Assembly: GCA_964491375.1 (NCBI GenBank)
Contig: CAZBGL010000037.1
Span: 1 to 8,543 of the forward strand
DNA length: 8,543 nt
DNA from: CAZBGL01 sp964491375
Lineage (GTDB): Bacteria > Desulfobacterota > Deferrisomatia > Deferrisomatales > Deferrisomataceae
Direction of reading: 5' to 3'
Shown here: positions 4,651-8,543 of the stretch, piece by piece
How the letters are laid out: every line of letters starts with the position of its first letter
How positions within the stretch are numbered: the first letter of the stretch is position 1
Notes under the pieces: generated by a model
What the model saw: the letters and a program-made list of their open reading frames with translations, nothing else
What the model was told of the DNA's origin: nothing
The model's database searches: none
Position numbers and translations under genes: made by a program

Positions 4651-6348
4651 TCAGGCGCCGGGCAGGCACGCCTCCAGCTCGGCCAGCACCTGGTCGGGCC
4701 GGAAGTGCCGGAGCGCGGCCGCCTTGGAGGGGCACACGGCCGCGCACGCCCCGCACCCGGTACAGGCGGGCGGGTCCACCCCCCGGGCGGGCCGGTGCGG
4801 CCGGGCCCGGATCGCCCCCGCCGGGCAGGCCTGCTCGCACAGACCGCACCCGGCGCACAGGTCCGGGTCGATCCACGCCGTCACCGGGCTCACGGGCATC
4901 TCGCCCGGAAGGAGCAGGGCCAGGGCCCGGGCGGCGGCCGCGCGGCCCGAGGTGGCGGCCTCGTCCAGGGTGCGGGGACCCAGGCACGCCCCGGCCAGGA
5001 ACACCCCGGCCGAGGCGCTCTCCACGGGCCGCAGCTTGGGATGGGCCTCCAGGAAAAAACCGTCCGGCCCCCGGGCCAGGCCCAGGGTGCGGGCGATCCG
5101 TCCGGCATCGGGACGCGGTCGGGCCCCGCAGGCCAGCACCACGAGGTCGGCCTCCAGCTCCTCGGCCCGGCCCAGCAGGGTGTCCTCGAACCGCACGACC
5201 GGGCGGCCGCCCCGGCGGTACACCTCGGAGACGCTCCCCCGCCGGAACACCACGCCCAGGCGGCCCGCCTCATCGTAGTCCTCCTCGGCCCCCCGGGCAT
5301 AGGCCCTGAGGTCGATGTACAGCACCTGCACCTCCAGGCCGGGGGCGACCCGGCGCAGGGCCGTGGCCTGGCGCACGCTCACCATGCAGCACACCCGCGA
5401 ACAGTGGAACGCGCCGGCGGTGCGGTCCCGGGAACCCACGCACTGCACGAACACCGCCCGGCCCTCCGAGGGGACGTCGCGGCGCTCCCGCAGGCGCGCC
5501 TCCATTTCTTCCTGGGTCACGACCTCCGGGTACCGGCCCAGGCCCAGCTCGGGCCGTCCCCCTTCGCCGGTGTCCGGCCGGTACAGGGCGTACCCGGTGG
5601 CCGCGACCACGGCCCCCACCGCCCGCTCCACCGTTCCCGACGGGGTCCGGATGCGCGCCTCGAACCGGCCGGGCGATCCCCCCAGGGCCTCGAGCTCCGA
5701 GCGGGTGAACACCTCGGCCCCCGGATCCCCGTCCAGCCGGACCGCAAGGCCCTCGATCCAGGAACGGGCGTCGGAGCACCCGGGGAACGCCCGGGCCAGC
5801 ACGCGCGCCCGCCCGCCCAGGGAGGCCTCCTGTTCCACGAGCACCACGGGCACCCCGGCCTGCCGGAGGGCGGCCGCTGCGGACAGGCCCGCCGGCCCTC
5901 CCCCCAGCACCAGCGCCCGGCGCTCCACCGGCGCAGGCCGGGCTGCAAGCGGCTCCTGGCGGCGCACCCGTCCAAGCCCCATCCGCACGAGATCCAGCGC
6001 CTTGGCCGTGGCCCGGGCCGGATCGGGGTGCACCCAGGAACACTGTTCCCGGACGTTCACGTGACAGAGCAAATAGGGGTTGGTGCCGGCCGAGGCGAGC
6101 ACCCGCTGGAACGTTGCCTCGTGCATCCGGGGGGAGCAGGCGGCCACCACCACCCGGTCCACCCGGCCGGCCTCCAGGTCGGAGCGGATCAGGTCCTGGC
6201 CGGGGCGGGAGCACAGGTAGGGGTAGTGGCGCACCACCGACACGCCCGGAGCGGCCTCCAGGATGCGGGCCAGGCCCTCCACGTCCACCGTGGCCGCGAT
6301 GTTCCGGCCGCAGTGGCAAAGGTACACCCCGATCCTCCCGGCGCTCAC
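4651..6348 (-). CDS. HdrA-like FAD/iron-sulfur protein with N-terminal HdrA domain and C-terminal 2[4Fe-4S] ferredoxin
   Basis: A 565-residue protein of the CoB-CoM heterodisulfide reductase subunit A family, a cytosolic flavin and iron-sulfur electron carrier. Residues 1-130 are the HdrA N-terminal domain (GVYLCHCGRNIA, YPYLCSRPGQD, VVAACSPRMHE, NVREQCSWVH). Residues about 144-480 are the thioredoxin-reductase-like FAD domain, with LGGGPAGLSAA at 148-158 and the hallmark C303VGSRD...C316-x3-C320-C321 motif. C498-x2-C501-x2-C504-x3-C508 and C529-x2-C532-x2-C535-x3-C539 form a two-cluster ferredoxin at the C-terminus. The ferredoxin module that canonical HdrA inserts in its FAD domain is absent. 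The GTG start overlaps the upstream hdrA-like stop as GTGA, with GGAGG seven bases before it, so coupled synthesis is likely. It has no HdrB/HdrC partner in the window; with EtfA upstream it probably passes electrons between ETF and ferredoxin-like carriers. The family call is firm; the reaction is inferred. Confidence 0.9.
   Translation of the reverse strand: MSAGRIGVYLCHCGRNIAATVDVEGLARILEAAPGVSVVRHYPYLCSRPGQDLIRSDLEAGRVDRVVVAACSPRMHEATFQRVLASAGTNPYLLCHVNVREQCSWVHPDPARATAKALDLVRMGLGRVRRQEPLAARPAPVERRALVLGGGPAGLSAAAALRQAGVPVVLVEQEASLGGRARVLARAFPGCSDARSWIEGLAVRLDGDPGAEVFTRSELEALGGSPGRFEARIRTPSGTVERAVGAVVAATGYALYRPDTGEGGRPELGLGRYPEVVTQEEMEARLRERRDVPSEGRAVFVQCVGSRDRTAGAFHCSRVCCMVSVRQATALRRVAPGLEVQVLYIDLRAYARGAEEDYDEAGRLGVVFRRGSVSEVYRRGGRPVVRFEDTLLGRAEELEADLVVLACGARPRPDAGRIARTLGLARGPDGFFLEAHPKLRPVESASAGVFLAGACLGPRTLDEAATSGRAAAARALALLLPGEMPVSPVTAWIDPDLCAGCGLCEQACPAGAIRARPHRPARGVDPPACTGCGACAAVCPSKAAALRHFRPDQVLAELEACLPGA
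5131..5454. repeat. Diverged copy A of a segment shared by the two hdrA-like genes
   Basis: This stretch aligns without gaps, at a constant offset of 1451 bases, with 6582-6905. In the best block, 5131-5250, I count about 110 of 120 bases identical by hand, and in 5382-5454 about 65 of 73; the part between is less similar. It encodes the CVGSRD/CSRVCC region through to the VYRRG...VRFEDTLLGR region of the FAD domain. Confidence 0.75.
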
Positions 6349-7673
6349 GGACCCGCCTCCCCGAGCACGTGGGCCAGGGCGGCGGACGCGGCGGCCGACC
6401 CCGAGGCCACGGCGTCCGGGATGTCCATGGGTCCCAGGCACGCCCCGGCCAGGAACACGCCGGCCCGGGGAGACCGCGCCGGATCCAGGGGGTCGGCAGG
6501 CTCCAGGAACCCGTCCGGCCCGATCTCCAATCCGATCGTCCGGGCCAGGTCCCCGAGGCCCTCGGCCGGGCGAAGGCCCGCGGCCAGCACCACGAGGTCG
6601 GCCTCCAGCTCTTCGGTCCGGCCCAGCAGGGTGTCCTCGAACCGCACGGCCAGGCGAGCGCCCCGGCGGTACACCTCGGAGGGGTTGCCCCGCCGGAACA
6701 CCACCCCGGCCCGGCCGGCCCGCTCCAGGAACTCCTCGTAACCCCGGCCGAAGCACCGCAGATCCATGTACAGCACCACGGGCTCCGCCCCGGGGATCTT
6801 TTCGAGGACCAGCAGGGCGTGCTTCACGCTGGCCATGCAGCACACCCGGGAGCAGTAGGCCGCGCCCGTGGTGCGGTCCCGGGAGCCCACGCACTGCACG
6901 AACACCACGCGCCGGGGTTCGTCTCGGGCCACGCGGAGCTCGCCGCCGGTGGGGCCCGAGGCGGAGGCCAGGCGCTCGAACTGGAGGTTGGTGATCACCT
7001 CGGGGTAGGTGCCGTAGCCCAGTTCCGGGCGCCCGGTCTCGGGGTCGTCGGGCCGGTACGGATGGTACCCGGTCGCAACCACCACGGCGGACACGTCCAG
7101 GGTTTCCTCCCGGGGCTTCTCGTCCAGCCGGACCGCGCCCGTTTCGCAGGCCGCCACGCAGCGGGGCCCGTCCCGGCCGCACCGGCCCCGGGTGAGGAAC
7201 AGGCACCGCGCGGGGTCCACGGCATAGGCTGCGGGAACGGCCTGGGGAAACGGCAGGTCGATGGCGGAGCGCCGGGAAAGGCCCAGGTCGAACCGGCCGG
7301 GCACCCGCCCCCGCAGCCGGCAGGCTTCGGCGCACCGCCCGCAGGCCGTGCACGCCCCGGGGTCCACGAACCTCGGACGTACCCGCAGGCGCGCCCGGAA
7401 TCCACGGCCCCTCTCCTCCAGGCCCACGAGGTCGGCCCGGGTGAGGAGCCGGATGTTCGGATGGCGGGCCACGTCCGAGGTGCGGGGCGTGAGCGTGCAC
7501 GAGGAGCAGTCCAGGGTGGGGAAGGTCTTGTCCAGGCGGGCCATGTTGCCGCCCACGAACGCCTCGCGCTCCACCAGCACCGCGGGCACACCGGCTTCGG
7601 CCAGGTCCAGCGCGGCCTGGATCCCGGCGATGCCGGCCCCCACCACCAGAACGGGGTCCGGTGAGCGGTTCAT
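6345..7673 (-). CDS. HdrA-like FAD protein with inserted ferredoxin module
   Basis: A 442-residue HdrA-family protein. It begins directly with the FAD domain (VVGAGIAGIQAA at 10-21, then VLVEREAFVGGNMARLDKTF), with the conserved CSSC pair C56/C59 in the FPTLDCSSCTLTP element of HdrA proteins. An inserted ferredoxin module follows at about 101-182: C108-x2-C111-x2-C114-x3-C118 and C157-x7-C165-x6-C172-x3-C176. The FAD domain resumes with the C261VGSRD...C274-x3-C278-C279 motif and ends with GVFLAGACLGP. It lacks the HdrA N-terminal domain and the C-terminal ferredoxin, both of which the next gene supplies. The ATG has GGGAAG six bases upstream. It lies 24 bp after etfA and overlaps the next hdrA-like gene. 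QmoA was considered, but the inserted clusters argue for HdrA proper. It probably forms a complex with the downstream protein and ETF. Confidence 0.9.
   Translation of the reverse strand: MNRSPDPVLVVGAGIAGIQAALDLAEAGVPAVLVEREAFVGGNMARLDKTFPTLDCSSCTLTPRTSDVARHPNIRLLTRADLVGLEERGRGFRARLRVRPRFVDPGACTACGRCAEACRLRGRVPGRFDLGLSRRSAIDLPFPQAVPAAYAVDPARCLFLTRGRCGRDGPRCVAACETGAVRLDEKPREETLDVSAVVVATGYHPYRPDDPETGRPELGYGTYPEVITNLQFERLASASGPTGGELRVARDEPRRVVFVQCVGSRDRTTGAAYCSRVCCMASVKHALLVLEKIPGAEPVVLYMDLRCFGRGYEEFLERAGRAGVVFRRGNPSEVYRRGARLAVRFEDTLLGRTEELEADLVVLAAGLRPAEGLGDLARTIGLEIGPDGFLEPADPLDPARSPRAGVFLAGACLGPMDIPDAVASGSAAASAALAHVLGEAGP
6582..6905. repeat. Diverged copy B of a segment shared by the two hdrA-like genes
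   Basis: Partner of 5131-5454 at a constant 1451-base offset and in the same codon frame. Identity is highest in 6582-6701 and 6833-6905. It points to tandem duplication of the FAD domain, with conservation or gene conversion afterwards. Confidence 0.75.
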
Positions 7674-7697
7674 GGGGATCTTCCCGGCGGGTGGACC

Positions 7698-8543
7698 TCA
7701 CCCGCCGGCCCGCGCCTCCCGCACGGCCCGGGTCAGGGCCGGGACCACTTTGAACAGGTCGCCCACGATGCCGTAGTGGGCCACCCGGAAGATCGGCGCC
7801 TTGGGGTCCTTGTTCACGGCGATGATCAGCCCGGCGTCCTTCATGGCGGTCACGTGCTGGAACGCGCCCGAGATCCCCAGGGCGATGTACACCTTGGGCT
7901 TCACGGTCTTGCCCGAGATGCCCACCTGGCGTTCCTTGGGAAGCCAACCCAGGTCCACCACCGGCCGGGAACACGACACCGTGGCCCCCAGGGCCTCGGC
8001 CAGGGCCTCGGCCACGTCCAGGTTCTCCCTGTCGCCGATGCCCCGGCCCACGCTCACCAGCACGTCCGCCCGGGTGATGTCCACCTCGCCCGCGGCCTCC
8101 TGGACCCACTCCACGAACCGCCGCCCCAGGTCTTCCGGCAGGTCCACCTCGGCCCGGTCCGTCACCCCGGGCTTTTCCCCGCCCGAGGACCCGGCCGAGC
8201 CCGGCCGGACCGTGGCCACCACGGTGGTGGCGGGCGACAGCCGTACCCGGGCCTGGAGCTTGCCGCCGTACACGGCCCGGACCGCCGACAGGGCCCCTTC
8301 GGACCACACGAGCCCCACCGCGTCGGTCACCACGGGAACGTCCAGCCGCGCGGCGAGCAAGGGCGCCCAGTCCATGCCGGCCGCCGAGTGGGCCCCCAGG
8401 ATCACCAGGGGCACCTCACGGCGGGCCAACTGTTCCAGGGCCGCGGCCCACGCCGGCCCGTTGAACCCCGCGAGCCCGGGGTGCTCGACCACGAGCACGC
8501 GCCGGGCCCCACCGGGGAGGGCGGCCCGCAGGCCCTCGGCCTC
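7698..8543 (-). CDS. etfA: Electron transfer flavoprotein alpha subunit, N-terminus outside window
   Basis: The last 281 codons of EtfA; the frame is open to the right edge, and the residues there (ALPGGARRVLVVEHPGLAG) are still inside the alpha N-terminal domain. The C-terminal FAD-binding domain is complete. In fragment numbering it has SVGRGIGDRENL at 164-175, SRP at 192-194, QVGISGKTV at 206-214, GISGAFQHV at 223-231 with the His that contacts FAD, and NKDPKAPIF at 244-252. EtfA with EtfB takes electrons from acyl-CoA or similar dehydrogenases, or in some anaerobes bifurcates between NADH, ferredoxin and a high-potential acceptor. The bifurcation hallmarks lie largely in EtfB, which is not in view and is expected just upstream. 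It is followed after 24 bp by the two hdrA-like genes, so all three are likely cotranscribed. Any N-terminal ferredoxin fusion, known in some EtfA, cannot be assessed. Confidence 0.93.
   Translation of the reverse strand, partial: EAEGLRAALPGGARRVLVVEHPGLAGFNGPAWAAALEQLARREVPLVILGAHSAAGMDWAPLLAARLDVPVVTDAVGLVWSEGALSAVRAVYGGKLQARVRLSPATTVVATVRPGSAGSSGGEKPGVTDRAEVDLPEDLGRRFVEWVQEAAGEVDITRADVLVSVGRGIGDRENLDVAEALAEALGATVSCSRPVVDLGWLPKERQVGISGKTVKPKVYIALGISGAFQHVTAMKDAGLIIAVNKDPKAPIFRVAHYGIVGDLFKVVPALTRAVREARAGG

Noticed and set aside
4597..6741. 714-codon open frame on the + strand, opposite the hdrA-like genes
   Set aside because: It is antisense to clearly recognisable HdrA domains on the - strand. 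The translation is low-complexity Pro/Gly/Arg/His-rich with no family motifs, as expected of shadow frames in very GC-rich DNA.
6114..7664. 516-codon + strand frame opposite the 442-residue HdrA-like gene
   Set aside because: Shadow frame with biased composition and no recognisable domain.
4651..7673. QmoA/QmoB identity for the two HdrA-like proteins
   Set aside because: QmoA lacks the inserted ferredoxin clusters and QmoB carries an MvhD-like end. Neither fits, and no qmoC or aprAB is in view.
4651..8307. The distal hdrA-like frame stays open for 3.6 kb upstream, suggesting a giant 1218-residue fusion
   Set aside because: Only the part below 6348 reads as HdrA. The upstream part is out of frame with the well-supported hdrA-like and etfA genes and is Gly/Arg/Pro-rich. 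A GTG with a good RBS at 6346-6348 explains the start.
1..8543. tRNA, rRNA, CRISPR array, transposon or phage elements
   Set aside because: None seen: no regularly spaced repeats, no transposase-like protein and no tRNA-like cloverleaf in the short gaps. The only sizeable repeat is the hdrA-like paralogous segment.

Overview
The window is very GC-rich (about 70 % by eye) and densely coded. One gene enters from the left on the + strand; everything else is on the - strand and transcribed right to left. Two HdrA-type flavin/iron-sulfur proteins next to an electron-transfer flavoprotein suggest an anaerobic or facultatively anaerobic bacterium. A high-GC Desulfobacterota-type lineage would fit, but no marker gene here proves it.

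Left block (1-2620). The C-terminal end of an alanine-glyoxylate/serine-pyruvate type aminotransferase (+) meets, tail to tail, a three-gene - strand group: galactose-1-phosphate uridylyltransferase (galT), a PAP2-type membrane-associated phosphatase whose GTG start overlaps the galT stop, and a 104-residue J-domain protein. A candidate promoter and a candidate operator or hairpin lie in the 217-bp gap upstream of galT.

Middle block (2838-4585). A DUF362 protein without ferredoxin motifs, a 61-residue 4-oxalocrotonate tautomerase family protein and a Nudix hydrolase of the Ap4A-hydrolase type are separated by 103-166 bp gaps that contain inverted repeats. No shared pathway is evident.

Right block (4651-8543). 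A tight redox operon reads etfA (N-terminus outside the window), then an HdrA-like protein of 442 residues, then a second HdrA-like protein of 565 residues. Spacing is 24 bp and then a GTGA overlap. The two HdrA-like proteins carry complementary parts of canonical HdrA. The first has the FAD domain plus the internally inserted ferredoxin module. The second has the HdrA N-terminal domain, the FAD domain and the C-terminal two-cluster ferredoxin. The likely job is electron transfer between an acyl-CoA dehydrogenase/ETF couple and ferredoxin or another low-potential carrier, possibly by flavin-based bifurcation or confurcation. No hdrB, hdrC or mvhD is visible downstream. This split-HdrA/ETF module is the most noteworthy system in the window.
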